This document shows positions 46,474-58,500 of a stretch of DNA of 64,000 bases, piece by piece. Each line of letters starts with the position of its first letter. Position 1 is the stretch's first letter. Under the pieces are notes generated by a model. The model had not been told where the DNA came from. It worked only from the letters and a program-made list of their open reading frames with translations, and did no database searches. The DNA is from Apoderus coryli (taxonomy: Eukaryota; Arthropoda; Insecta; Coleoptera; Attelabidae): positions 4,691,834 to 4,755,833 of the forward strand of contig OU452213.1 in the NCBI GenBank assembly GCA_911728435.2, read 5' to 3'. Both the position numbers and the translations under genes were made by a program.

Positions 46474-48908
46474 CTTGGGGATGCTTGTATTTGTTGGCTT
46501 GAAGTATGACCCACACAACTCCCAGAGGTTGAAGCATGATTTTTTTCTATCGAATCTTGAGTTCCTGTGTCTAAACACAGGCTTGGAATTACATTTCGTT
46601 TTAAATGTCTTTTGCCACACAATGTTATAAATTCACTATCTTTAAAATGTTTAGAGCAAATTACTTTATTTCTGGACCAAGTCCAGTTAGGATCTAGCTG
46701 AAGAGCTGATAACCATTCCTTTTGCAACGCAGTTTTCGGAAATCTGAAATATTCGTTGATTATATTTATCAGGAATTGATGGTAGATATTTTGGAATGGT
46801 AGTTTCAAAAAAATTGCGCAAAATTTAAATGTTAATTATTTTGATTAAAATAAATAACGCGTCTTAGATCTACATATTATGTTGTACTATGCCATACGAA
46901 AATTTTAAAGTATTTAAAATAATTTAACAGAAACCTTGTATCGCCTCAAAACTTCCCCGGCGAGATATAATATAATCTGAAATATATCACCTGCGTAACG
47001 AAACAGAATTTTAATAATAATTATTATTATTATAATTCTATTATTTTTATTATTTCCAATAAACTAACCTAACAAACTCACTACTTTATTCAAAAATTAG
47101 AAATAAAAAAAAAGTTGCCAGAGCTGGGACTCCAATCCAGGACCTTCCGCATGCAAAGCGCACGCTCTATCAACAGCCCCAAAAATCCTATGATGAGTGC
47201 AAAAATTCTATTAAATTCTGACAGTGTTTATTAAATTTGATTTACATATTTTAACTCTTATAGATATTAGCAGGTAGTAAATTATCATCTCAGGTTTTAT
47301 TGCCCATTTATTGGGGGTGATTTTAGCATGTTTTGTAGGTATATAATGGGAAATTCCCAACATGTGTGCTTGCCTTGTTGTGGGAGTACAGTATCAAACA
47401 ACATATGTCATTTATTTTTACACGCAGATTAAACCAAGAAAATTTTTTCGGATCAATTCGACAGCAAAATGGTAACTGCGTAAACCCAAAGGCTTTGCAG
47501 TTTCAACACTCGTTTAAAAAACTTAAATTACAAGATATTCAATCTACAAATGCTATGGAAGACAGTCCACCCTCACAACTCTTCTGTACTACTGAAACTG
47601 ATTACCATAGTAATGATATTTTACAACAAATTTTTGCAAAGATATGTATGTTGATATCTAATAAAGAAATGCATTAAAATACACATCTGTGATATATGTA
47701 CGAAGTACGCTAAATCAGTAGAATCATAGATGAGTCTTCGCTGTTTTGCTACTTCAAAGCATACGAAAATACAAATTTGTATGGTAATTTAATATATGAT
47801 GCCACATGACAATTTTGTACAATACATTTCCACATCAGCAAATATATTTGAAAATTATTTTGAAAATTGTTTGATCAAGTTCAATATTATTAATAATTTT
47901 ATTAATTTAAGCAAAAATGTAAAGTTTGAACATCCATGTTCTAATTTCCCAAAAAAATATGTTACGAAATTATATTTTAGGTTAAGGTTATTTTATACAT
48001 TAAAATTAATCAATAGAAATTTTAAAAATATAAATAAAAATAAAATGATTATATGGAAACATTAATAAAAGTAAAAAAGTATTTGTTTGTTTTTATAATT
48101 AATAAAGATGTAATTCTATTATAAAATAATTCTATTACTCCCCTGTTCTTTACCTATCCTGTAATTTCAATAAAACGTAACTACGGATCTGTCGAGTATA
48201 TTAAAAAATGGCTACCACCTGTCTCGCACAGGACAACAGAAAGTGGTGGGAGTTCATATTCTCTGTTGTTCTCTGCTTCAGCTCCGGACTTCTCCCACCA
48301 ATTCTAATACTTAATAATTTAATAAACAGGCGCATTCGCATATAACAGAAACATAACCTCTGAATATATAATATTTAAATTTATTAGGTTAGAAAAATCC
48401 ATTGTGCTCCGATACTTTTTTACAAAATTAGTTGCTGCTTGTGATTTTTTGTAGCCATTAAGATATTATATTCAAATAATTTGAAAACTACCCCCACATG
48501 TCTAGAATAGAAAATATATCGTAAATATTTACTCCTCTTTGAGATGGATTATTACAACTTTTAATTAATGTTTAGGATAATTTCAACCTTGGCAAATCAC
48601 TTTGACTGACGTAATTATTTTGACAATTATATTGTTGCGTTGCCGCCACTTGCTGTCTGTTCTACATCACTATTGTTCATTGTGTATACATTTTAAGCTT
48701 TGAAAAACAGCTTAGAGACCCATTATTAAAATGTAACCTATTCGAAGACTCTTGCACTTTTTGGGCGCCAGCTCCCCGACTTTAATACAGGGTTGCAGCA
48801 ATTAGGTACTTTTTAAATGTACACAAATAATACTTACTGGTGAAAAGAAAGTCCGACCAAATTAAACCTTCTGTTATGATTGCAGCTCTTTACCGCACAA
48901 CTAGGCAT
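46474..48908 (-). CDS. THAP-domain protein C, 5' two exons
   Basis: Exon 1 is 48838-48908 (start MPSCAVKSC) and exon 2 is 46474-46743. They join in phase 2 (CA+A), with donors GTAAGT and GTAGGA. The domain has C4, C9, FP at 25-26, W34, C53, H56, F57 and VIPSLC. Exon 2 is 270 bases, as in THAP A. The tail is Ser/Thr-rich. More exons are expected left of 46474 but were not recognised. The 2.1-kb intron contains a P-type transposase relic in the opposite orientation and a tRNA-like sequence. Confidence 0.75.
47115..47187 (-). ncRNA. tRNA-Ala(TGC)-like sequence, pseudogene or SINE head
   Basis: Minus strand shows TAGAGCG of a D arm, an anticodon loop TTTGCAT (anticodon TGC), and a T-arm-like CTGGATTGGAGTCCCAG. 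The acceptor strands do not pair and the anticodon stem has a mismatch, so it is not a functional tRNA. An A-rich run follows its 3' end, as in SINEs. Confidence 0.4.
47390..48065 (+). pseudogene. P-element-type transposase C-terminus, broken
   Basis: A first frame (to 47677) reads FTRRLNQENFFGSIRQQNGNC, the hallmark segment of P-element and THAP9-type transposases, with a couple of residues lost before NFFG. A second frame (47796-48065) reads CLIKF, VKFEHPC, FPKKYVTKLYFRLRLFYTLK and NRNFK, matching the C-terminal end of the same family. A non-coding gap and stop separate them. It lies inside the intron of THAP gene C on the opposite strand. The N-terminal THAP and catalytic parts are not present on this strand. 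Confidence 0.65.
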
Positions 48909-49089
48909 TGTTTATTTTAAATATAAGACTCCTAGTCAAACTTATTTGTGTAACTTTATTATGTACTTAAATTTAACTCAATACTAATCAACCACGAAAA
49001 TTATGTATAGTATACATAAACATGCGAACATAAAAGCAAAATAAACTTATAGTCTTCAAAATGGCCGTCTCCAGAGAGTCAGTGAAAGC
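48909..49089. other. Upstream flank of THAP gene C
   Basis: AT-rich; no distinct promoter element apart from the repeat that begins at about 49090. Confidence 0.3.
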
Positions 49090-49235
49090 AATAAGACAGA
49101 GATATAGAGGAGGGAGCATGAGTATTGACGAGTGCGCATACAATTTCCGAAGGATGATACGGGCGCCGCCATGTTCCTCTATTGTGCCAACTGTGGGAAA
49201 ACAAATCTGGTGTTATACTACAGATACAATACCGA
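49090..49235 (+). repeat. Promoter-proximal repeat shared with 25352-25470
   Basis: Contains GATATAGAGGAGGGAG, GAGTGCGCATAC, GCGCCGCCATGTTCC and AACTGTGGGAAAACAAATC. The complement carries AACATGGCGGC, a YY1/Pho-like site. It lies about 200-330 bases upstream of THAP C exon 1. Confidence 0.6.
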
Positions 49236-51370
49236 ACGTAGCTTCTAGATCTAGATTACAACACCGAACGTAGCTACGATATCGGTGCTGAGTTGAAATA
49301 TTTTCTAATTTTTGCAACGACGGATGCATTCTAACCTCACTTTTTTATTTTGTTTGTAAATTTGTAAATCATTAGGTACCGCAAAACCACAGAATCTGTG
49401 GCAAAAACTATAAATTTGCGCCAGTGGTTTGCTGTAATCGCTTATTACAAGAACGACAAACAAAAGAAGACAAAGAAGGTTTTGGGTTCATGAGATCTTG
49501 AAGAATAGAAAAAACCCAGGTGCCTACCACAACTTGTTGAACGAAATTATGCTACTTATTCATAAAACTACTTTAATTACCTAAGGATGTCCAGTGATTC
49601 TTTCTAGAACTTTCTTCAGCTTGCTTGGGTAAAAATGAGAACCAATATCTCTTGGAGAAAGCCTTGCCCTGACATTAAGGACTAAAACAACAATCTATAA
49701 TTAGATTAGAGAATTAGATGACAAAAATCCTAAGTTTTTTCGACCAATAACCGGTGAAAATAGGTGTAAGGAATTTTTTGAAACCCTTATTTGTCACGTA
49801 ATTGGCGTTTACGTTATTATGAGTACGCGCACATGCTTTGGAATTTTGGAACGTTATTAACTGATAACGGAATACGTTACTTATGTGAGGTTAACATTTA
49901 TTTGGTTGATGTTGTCAGGTTTAATTATTTGACAATTTAAGCATATTCATAACTAACAAATAATTGAAATGAATCCCACTAATCACAGTAAAACAAAAAA
50001 CACTAATGAGATTTATGCAATTGTGGTTTTCCACCGACAATAGTTTGTAGTTGTGGATCAATTTACTTGTACCAAATATTAAAATACATTTAAGATGCTC
50101 ATCGGTTAATTTAGATCTGTAAACCTAGTACCAAAAAACAGAAAACAACCCACGAATAGAGTTATGCAAATTATCAAATTGTACGAGTGGAAGACTCTTA
50201 TAAAATAAAGCGATAACAGAAACAGAGAAGAGTCAATATCACATCAGACGCGCGAGTAATGGTGTATGCAGCTTTAACGGGAAAGGGTTAATTATGACGA
50301 CATACATGTTCCTGGACATGTAGACCACAGGCGCACACTAAATTCTCTTATAGGGATGCTCTAAACATGGTTTGCAACATGTTCAATTTTCTCGCTTTTT
50401 TTTGATAGTGAGATCTATGTGCGCATACGCAATATGTTGGTATACAATGGACATTAACTTTAGACACACCCCTGCAATCAAATCTATGTACTTATTCACT
50501 TTGTTGAAATATATTATCAGCTTTATCATTATTGTGATTTGTTTATTAAACAAACAATACATTACAGTAACAACGTCATGTTATTAATTCAAACAAAATG
50601 TACTATATAATAATGATAATAAAATACTACAAATAGATAACCCCTTTTTATAAAAAGGCAACCTTTATACAGTTACATAATATATACATCGAGAAAAATT
50701 ACTTTTTAGCAATTGTAGTTGTACATAGGCGTAGAATAATGTAACGATTTACGTTATACATGAACAAAACAGCGTTAAAAAGGGGCCTCACTGTAACACT
50801 TGTAATTGTATTGTTTATCTTTGTCAGGTACATTCAGAATTTTGTATTTTAGCATCATAGAATCATGTTTAGATTGGGACTTAGCATATTCTTGATCGTT
50901 GTGTTCATTTGTTGTAACTGCAACGCCTAAACTTTTTCTGTACAATTCTAGTATGCAGAAATGGTAGGTAGTGACAGAGAGTTATTTATTTTTTTATTGT
51001 TACATTATTTATTAATTAGGGGAAAAGTATGCGTGAGACAGCATACTGGGTGAGATAGCATAGCACGTAGATATTCTTTCAACACTTTCAATGCATTTGG
51101 CATCGCTGTAGGCTACTTAGAGAGGGAGACGCGTTATTTGTCATTTGTAAATGTCATAATGTCGATGCGCAAACGTATTTAGTTCGTATTGATGTTTTCT
51201 TTCTTCAACGGTAGCAAAAAATTGCCAGTATACGACACAAGCGGAACAAGATTTACAACGGTGAGGAACTCTTGAACGGCAGCTCTTTTTCGAAATGTGT
51301 TGACTCAATATAAAAGTTCTCACATAAGGAGGAGTCTTCTGAAGACTCCAAGTGCGCGGATAGGATATCT
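49236..51370. other. No recognisable gene
   Basis: AT-rich, with short frames lacking domains. Nothing recognised. Confidence 0.4.
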
Positions 51371-52740
51371 TCAAGCTCCCAAAATCTGCGCACATAATTT
51401 TCCAATGAAGAATGGTACCAATACTGTTTTTTTCGGATTTATATTCAATCCCTCAGCGTCGCACCAGTTTTTAATTTTGTTTAATGCAATTTGCATGCGG
51501 TTGGATATAACCGATGTGTGTTTTCCCTTAACTGTGAGAACAATGTCGTCGGCGTAGCTTTGCAGAGCAAAGCCTGCCTGATCCATTTTTGAAATGAGAT
51601 GATCCAGCACTAGTGACCATAGAAGAGGGGACAATACACCGCCTTGTGGGCATCCCCTAGCCGCTGTCACTGTTACAGACACTTCTCATATTTCAGCCGT
51701 AATGACATGGTCTTTCAAAATTGCCAGAATCCATTTCACCAGTGAGGAGTCGACACTCCTCTCTTCTAGTGCTCTACTGATGGATTCATGTGAGGTATTG
51801 TCAAAAGCACCTTCTATATCGATAAAAGCACATAAGGATACTTCTTTTGCCTTAAATGACCTCTCGATGTCTTTTACTAAGCAGTGCAGGGCATTAATCG
51901 TAGATTTTCCCGTTTGGTAGGCGAATTGCCTTTTGTGAAGAGGTTTTCTATTAAGTTTCGCTTCTTAGGTATTCGTCTATTATCTTTTCCATAGTTTTCC
52001 GTAGGAAGGAGGTTAAACTGATAGGCCTGTAGGACTTAGGGTCATCCTCTGGTCGGTGTCCTGTTTTCGGTATAAAGGCTACTCTAGTTTCCCTCCAAGC
52101 TTTGGGAATATGGCCGAGGATAAGGCTTGCTTTGAAAAGTCTTTGCAATGATGGTTGCAGTATTTGTGTATGGTTGAGGCTCATATGGAGGACAACAGAC
52201 TGCTGGCTGGCATTGAAAGTCTCAGAATTTTGTGAATGAACTCCGATGTAATGCGTCCAGTAATAAACTATGATCTGCCTTATAAAACTCTGTTCCCCAG
52301 TAGAGATCAATGGATCCTGCATAGGGGGGAGTTGCAATGTGCCGACTATTGCTGGTTTACTGATGGCTCAAAGATAAACTCAGGTACAGGTGCCGGAGTC
52401 TACGGAAGCAGACCCAAGATAAAAATTTCTCAATGTCTGGGTTCTCACGCGAGTGTATTCCAGGCAGAAATTCTGGCCATTGATCTGTGTGCTCAGGAGC
52501 TCGAGCCAATCGGCTATAAAAGCCCTAAGCTCATCAAGATCCACATCAAGAACAGTGTGGAATTGTCAAAATTGACTCTAATATCGGGAGAAATAATAAC
52601 CTGACTCTGGTGTGGATCCCTGGCCATTCTGGTTTATGGGGGAATGAAATGGCCGACTCTCTGGCAAGAGAAGGGGCTGAAGGAGAATTGACCTTTTGGC
52701 AAAATCATCCAGGTGTAGCTACCTACCTATCACAATAGAA
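51371..52740. mobile_element. R1-type LINE with inverted 5' segment (twin-priming structure)
   Basis: From about 52190 down to 51371 the minus strand encodes RT: PKTGHRPEDDPKSYRPIS, an FIDIEGAFDN-like motif A, RGCPQGGVLSPL, SYADDIVLTV (intact motif C) and NINPKKT. From about 52240 to 52735 the plus strand encodes the downstream RNase H: CWFTDGSKINSGTGAG, SVFQAEILAI and VWIPGHSGLWGNEMADSLAREG. The upstream RT segment is inverted relative to the downstream RNase H segment, with the RT N-terminal side at the junction. That is the geometry expected from twin priming. Part of the element between NPKKT and RNase H is missing. Confidence 0.75.
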
Positions 52741-53600
52741 CCCGCAAGAACGTGCTAAATAGTTCTCGGGCATTGGACATTTTGTCACAAAACCGACACA
52801 ACCAATCACCACCACTTTCGATCATTATTATAATTTCCGGTTTTCAACAAATGCCACTCAGCGTTTGCATAATATCAGCATAAAATGTTTTGTGGCAATT
52901 ATTTCGTTGTTTTATGGCCTGCCAGTCCCTGGTATATGCAGCAACTGGAGGCATTTTCAAGCAATAATGTGGAAAAGTTTAAATTTGTTTGTAAGTATAA
53001 TAAGTACCTATAAGAATCATGATTAGGTACATTTCAAATGACGTCATGATATCTGGTAGGGGGTACACAACAAACATGTTTTTTAGATTCTAGTTTTATG
53101 TATTAAAATGATATCCTGAGATGCAATGACGTTATGTTATGGAAATTCTCTCAGAATGTGCAAAAGTGAATATGTCCGTGACCCTCATCATGTATAAATA
53201 TGTTGTTAAACTATTGGTCGGTATAAAAAACTGTTTAGGTAATAATAATATTGTAATGTTTAATTTTGTTAAGTTTAATAAAATATGGAAACAATAAAAA
53301 ATAGATTGTGTATTCCTTTATGATTTATTTCAAAGAAAAATTGTATATTGTTTAGTATTCATACCCATAGCTGAAAGGAAGTTTACACCAGTGGCGACTG
53401 GTGAGTTAGGACGTTGGGACTCCGCAATTCGCCGCACAAGAATTCTAGAAAAAATCTTGTCACTGTATTCTATACTTTCCCGACACAGGGAAAGTATTGC
53501 GAACGCGCTACAAAAATGAGAACCATTTTGAAGTCCCCTGGGACGACTAAGACGTATCTTCAAATAGAATTCTTCCTACACATCAGCCGGGATTTCGGAA
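52741..53600. other. No recognisable gene
   Basis: Probably contains the 3' tail of the preceding LINE. The remainder is AT-rich with no recognisable feature. Confidence 0.35.
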
Positions 53601-55015
53601 AGCTCATGGCACCACTTTATCAGTGTTGAACCTTTCCGTTAATATTGTGAGAGCTTTGGATAGGGGATTGTCAGTGGTATCAGTCGCGATAGATTATTCG
53701 AAGGCATTCGATCTGCTGAGCCATGATTTGCTTGTTGCTAAACTGAAGTATTACGGGTTCAGCGATAGGTCTCTGCTGTTTTTTCAATAATTACTTAGCG
53801 GATCGCACCCAATTCGTATTACTTAATAATAACTTGTCTTCCTGTGAACCAGTTATTTCCGGTGTTCGTTAGGGCTTAGTGCTAGGCCCATTACTATTTT
53901 TAATTTACACGTCTGATGCTGCATCCTCGGTGACACATTCTCATTTACAATTCTACGCTGATGATACTCATCTTTTGCATTACTTTGATAATAAAAATGT
54001 TCATTTAGCTTCAGCCAAAATCAATCAAGATCTCAAAGGTATTTATAAATATTCTTTGGCCCATAACTTGAAAATCAATCCAGGTAAAACTACGGTTATG
54101 CTATTTTGCTCAAAAAACCATAGAGCACACATTGAGTCCAACCTAGATATCAACAACAATTGTGTGTCATTAATTTTGATATCTAGGTTGGACTCAATGT
54201 GTGCTCTAGGGTTTTTTGATTTGTGAAAGGTAATTACCTTTCACAAATCAAGCCAAATATTTGGGCTTGATTTTTGATGTTAATTTAAGGTTTAAGGAAC
54301 ACTGTAAACGCTTACTTCGGAGATCTTGTGTTCGAATGAAAATGCTTTATGCCAACAGAAATATTCTGAATTATAAAATGAGGAAAAAACTTTGCGAATC
54401 ACTGATTATGCCGATATTTTTTTATTGCCATTTAGTATACTGTCCTTAGTGTCCTTGCCTTGATTATCGCACTAGGAATAGGTTGCAAATAGTTCATAAC
54501 ACTTGCTGCCGATTTATAAATAATTTGCAAAAGTTTGATCGTGTTTCTCCAAAAATCTTTGACCTAGGATGGCTCAAACTACACACTATCGTAAAGCTGT
54601 ATTACCTTATGTTCACATATAGGCTTCTGAAGTCTTCATACCCGGTGTACTTGCGTGAAAAATTGACTTTCAGACACAATATTCACAACAGGAATGTAAG
54701 AAATGTCAACCTGTTGACCATGCCTCAGTATTCGCTTGCATTATTTAAGAGAAGTCGGAAGATATTTAAATTTAGAAATCGAGTGATTTGATTATCTGAT
54801 GCATATTTTTTCCTTTTCTTTTTTCTTAGTGTATCGCATCAATTTATTATTATTATTTTTCGTTTTGTTATATTTATAAATTTATTTGTAAAGTCATCTT
54901 GAAGGTTAAGTGTTCAAGAATAGCTTATTAGCTAAACTTCGCCTTCCTGATGATTTGATGTATAATGTATTTATACATTTTTAATAAAGACGTTTATTAT
55001 TATTATTATAATTAT
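53600..55015 (+). mobile_element. LINE reverse transcriptase with 3' tail, disrupted
   Basis: Plus strand: VAIDYSKAFDLLSHDLL (motif A), LGLVLGPLLFLIY (motif B region, altered), LQFYADDTHLLH (motif C), LKINPGKTTVM, LGLIFDVNLRFKEHC, then a long C-terminal part to FRNRVI (about 54790). The 3' end has AATAAAGACG and a TTATTATTA tail near 55000. A cluster of snap-back inverted duplications sits at 54113-54275. Frameshifts lie near 53790 and within the inverted cluster. It is a dead copy. Confidence 0.8.
54113..54275. repeat. Three successive inverted duplications
   Basis: 54121-54153 and 54176-54208 are perfect 33-bp inverted copies; allowing one mismatch extends them to about 43 bp (54113 to 54218). 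Next, 54217-54250 is a perfect 34-bp palindrome centred on GGTAATTACC. Then AATCAAGCC and GGCTTGATT flank AAATATTT. All lie inside the LINE coding region. Confidence 0.9.
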
Positions 55016-55064
55016 TAAGAACATTTTCAGATTGAAGTTTATGTGTCCTTATCTGTTTGCTACA

Positions 55065-55222
55065 GGAGAAGCTCCTGGAAGAATATTGGGATGATATTGA
55101 AGAACACTGCTCGTTATTTAGGTCCGTCGTGCTCTCTGCTGGTGAGGAGACGCTAGGCTATGTGCGACGAAAACATTAGGATTGGTTCAACGAAAATGAT
55201 GAAGAGATCAAAGACTAATAAA
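55065..55222 (+). mobile_element. RTE/BovB-like LINE scrap
   Basis: Plus strand reads LLEEYWDDIEEH then AGEETLGYVRRKH and, after a stop, DWFNENDEEIKD. The LG-RKH-DWF-END order is typical of the linker between endonuclease and RT in such elements. Confidence 0.55.
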
Positions 55223-55242
55223 CACTAAGTGTAAAGCATTCA

Positions 55243-55500
55243 TCACCTGGCAGAATGACCGCAACTCAACTCCAAAAAAGCTTCTCTTTCAAGAGAACTT
55301 TCACCAAAACGTATTAGTAAAGCCGCATGATCTATCCCCTGAGAAGGAAAATCATTGTCAATTCTAAATGCCAGGTTCTTCAGAAAGCGTCTCTGAACTG
55401 ACTGATAAATGAAGCAAAATCCAGCATAGATCTCCATTATCGTGGAGATATCGTTAAACTGTCGACAGTTTCTAATGACGAAACCCAGCATTTGATTAGC
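55243..55500 (-). mobile_element. LINE C-terminal fragment
   Basis: Minus strand reads LGFVIRNCRQFND, YAGFCF, VQRRFLKNLAFRIDNDFPSQG. It matches the C-terminal tail of the LINE at 11497-12900 with an internal deletion. Confidence 0.6.
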
Positions 55501-56489
55501 GTTCGTTTATGGACTAAAAGAATAAATAAACGACTTTGATTTGGTTGTAATTCAACTCGTTTTTTTTTGTCAATCCAGTGGGGAGGGACAAATGCCCGAT
55601 TTGTTCCTGGTAGTTGCTTTTAATTTCCTTTTTGTGGAGTTAGATTCGTAGTCTAGAATTGCGACATTGTCCCATAGAATCCTATGAAATGACATATTAT
55701 ATAGAGGCTAATAAATCATACACTTAAATTTAAACTTCAAAAGCCATACACCAAAAACATAAGAAATATACTTTTTCTCGACACGATAATGACATATAAT
55801 CAGTTTGTTGTTAAACAATATTGAATACACTATAATAATGCATAATGTCTAAACGAATACGCACCAAGGTCAAGTTCAAGTATAATGCGATTCCTGTGAA
55901 AAAATAAAACAAATACCATAACGAAATAAGTGACTGTAAATTGGGGAAATTATTAAGTATGCAGGAAACTGTACCGTGTATCGCATTTTCGAAACTTCTA
56001 CTAGGTATCTCGCTCATGTCTAAAGATATACCGGGTGATTCATTATGGTTGCAACAAACGAAAACTGGAGATTTCTGAAAGTAATTTATGCATTTTTAGT
56101 GGTCAAGTTAACTTTTTTGTTCATTTCTCGAAAACTAGCTAACCGATTTTCACAAAATTTTACATGCGTTTAACCTAAAATAATCTGCATTATTTTGGCT
56201 TTCATTGATTGTACATTGGCGTAGATATAGCGGGACATTTGGGTAAATTTTACACATAAATTGATGAAAGACAGCTTTGACAAGCTTCATTATTTTAAAT
56301 TATTACTTTTCTAAAGAGAGCAACTTATAAGCTACAAAAAAGTTAATTATGTTGATGTTGTGGTTCCTACCATTTTCAATTCAATCATGGGCTCAGGGAG
56401 GCGCCCAACAAGCCTGGTTTCGTTTGGTCATCGTTTAGAGCTCTTACCGGTACAGACAAGATGAGACAGCCAATAAATAGTATAATTCA
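55501..56489. other. Repeat-derived intergenic DNA
   Basis: A repeat beginning ACCGGGTGATTCATTATGG lies at about 56030. It resembles the other CAGGGTG-ended repeats. No gene recognised. Confidence 0.35.
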
Positions 56490-56780
56490 TGAATTGTGAC
56501 GAAATCACCAGACATAGCGAATGCTTTTTGCAGTCACTATTCGTCCTCTGTATCTGAAAAATTGTCAACCCATTTTAGCAACGGTCTTTCGATCGACTAC
56601 ACTACGGGTATAGTCAATCCGACATCCTTTTATTTTACCTCAGTGACAATTAGCGACATAAAAACAGTTATAAAAACCTAAAAAACATAAAATCTAAGTA
56701 CTGGTTTTGACGACATACGGGTTAGCTTGATTAAATACAATGCAGAAGAATTTGCCGGTAGACTGGTTGAACTTAACGGG
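56490..56780 (+). mobile_element. LINE pre-RT fragment
   Basis: Reads DIANAFCSHYSSSVSEKL, FYFTSVTISDIKTVIKT and, after stops, STGFDDI. This is the conserved approach to the RT domain in several insect LINEs. Short and broken. Confidence 0.5.
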
Positions 56781-56929
56781 TGGATTGGAGGAAATGGATT
56801 TAAGTCATCCGAATTTCTTTTTATGTGGATACGTGAAAGGAATTGTCTACAAGGCGTCTCCAACAACACCACACGATATGAAAATACGCATATGAGATGC
56901 TTTTCAAACTGTTACCCCACAAAGAGTTA

Positions 56930-57005
56930 GCCGTAGTTTTCAAAAAAGAATATCGAAGTGTCTGGAAATGGATGATCAACATTTCGAACACACATCTCAT
57001 GAATA
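56930..57005 (+). pseudogene. Transposase C-terminal scrap
   Basis: Reads FQKRISKCLEMDDQHFEH. It parallels FTKRIQMCLESNHFEH at about 61125-61170 and so probably belongs to the same mariner-superfamily tail. Confidence 0.4.
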
Positions 57006-57799
57006 TTTTGTTAGAGATTCATCTGTGCTATTTTATTACCATTAATTTGACATTTCTGATTCCATAGGCTACTAGATACATTAAAACGTTTATTTAAAAA
57101 CACCAAATGGTGTACAAAACAATTATTTGGCGTTTTCTGCCAAAACGCGCAGACTTAGCTATAGTACACCCTGTACCATTCGACAGGTAATTAGTAAGTA
57201 CATTGCTAGGTAAGGTCAGAAATATGACGTTCCATTTAAATTAATCAGGTTATAGCAACTTAAAGTTCTTATTTGAGTAGTTTTAATTTTTGGACACCCT
57301 GTATAAGACTTAAAATAGAAATAATGGCCCTCGTAATAAACATAGATTCCTTCGTTCGATTACATCTCAGAACATACTTATCAATTCCTGTGTCTAAGAC
57401 CTTAAAAAAATTTTAACTTCCAAGAAATATAGAAATTTATCAGACCCCCAAAAGAGAGGGTAACCACCCATATGTGTAAGGTGAACAACCTTTATTTAGA
57501 CAAGAATTAAGAAGGTCCAATAAGGCATTTTGTTTTTACATGTTCACTATACCTGCTTCTTTTTTCTGATTTTCTAAAGGGCATTGACTTATTGAAGTAC
57601 TGAATACATTAGGGTTTTAACCCAGCACATATCCAGTGCAGTACGTTTAAAAAGGGAAAATAAGATTTGACGACTGGGTTACCTACACCAGCGCATACTC
57701 TGTCGATCTGACTCCCTCCCATTCTATTTACTGTCTTCTGCCAAATAGGATCGCAAAAGTATAAGAAGCTGAGAAGAGAAACCGAAATTGTATAATTTT

Positions 57800-57885
57800 C
57801 CTAACAGTAAAAATGATCTATTTCGTGAAAGGCCTTGCTAAAATCTGTGTAAAGGTCATCGACCTGCTGCACGATCCAGAGCAGA
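57800..57885 (-). mobile_element. LINE motif A scrap
   Basis: Minus strand reads QVDDLYTDFSKAFHEIDH, close to the motif A of the LINE at 7300-8095. Nothing else of the element remains nearby. Confidence 0.55.
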
Positions 57886-58079
57886 GCAAACCTGCTCAGA
57901 ACAACCGGCGAGATTCGACAAGCGAGACCAAGGGCCAGGAGGAAGCCTGAATCTTGATTGGTATACGATTTTCCAATGAATATATTAATAGGCTCACTAA
58001 TTCTCAATGATGAATCTATTTTCAATCCAAATATAAGCCAGAAGGTATGTAAAGCATCTTAAATATAGAGTTAGGTAGG

Positions 58080-58500
58080 GAAGGGGTTTCCGACCTCAGA
58101 TCGCCCGTAATTTATTTTTCCTTTCATTTTTGAGGGAGGGGGTGAGCTTTTAAGGGTAAAAAACGGTTAATCCCGATTTCCCGTAAAACTGCAAGTCCTA
58201 TGAAAAAAAGTTAAATAGCAAAGTTGTAGGTAATAAAAAGATCTACAACTTTTGTATCGAAAGTTTTTTCACATAACCTCAAAATTTATGTGAGAAATTC
58301 GAATAACCGAGTTTTTGGTTTTTTATTTTTATCTTTTGCAAAAAAAATTATTTTTTCACGAAATTTGGTGAAAACTTACCTATGTATGTCCCAAACATAC
58401 AGTAATTTTTTTGATTTAGAATATTCATTTTTTCACCTTATTTTGACTTAATATCGAAAAAGCACCTTAATTTTCAATCGAAAATTCTCACGTCAAAATA
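58080..58500. repeat. Probable interspersed repeat, class unknown
   Basis: Contains AGTTGTAGGTAATAAAAAG and CTACAACTTTTGTATCG and other blocks of a kind I associate with dispersed insect repeats. It has no coding sequence and I cannot assign it. Confidence 0.3.

Noticed and set aside
49061..49273. 70-codon frame starting MAVSRESVKAIRQ
   Set aside because: Overlaps the promoter-proximal repeat shared with 25352-25470 and has no domain; I treat it as repeat DNA.
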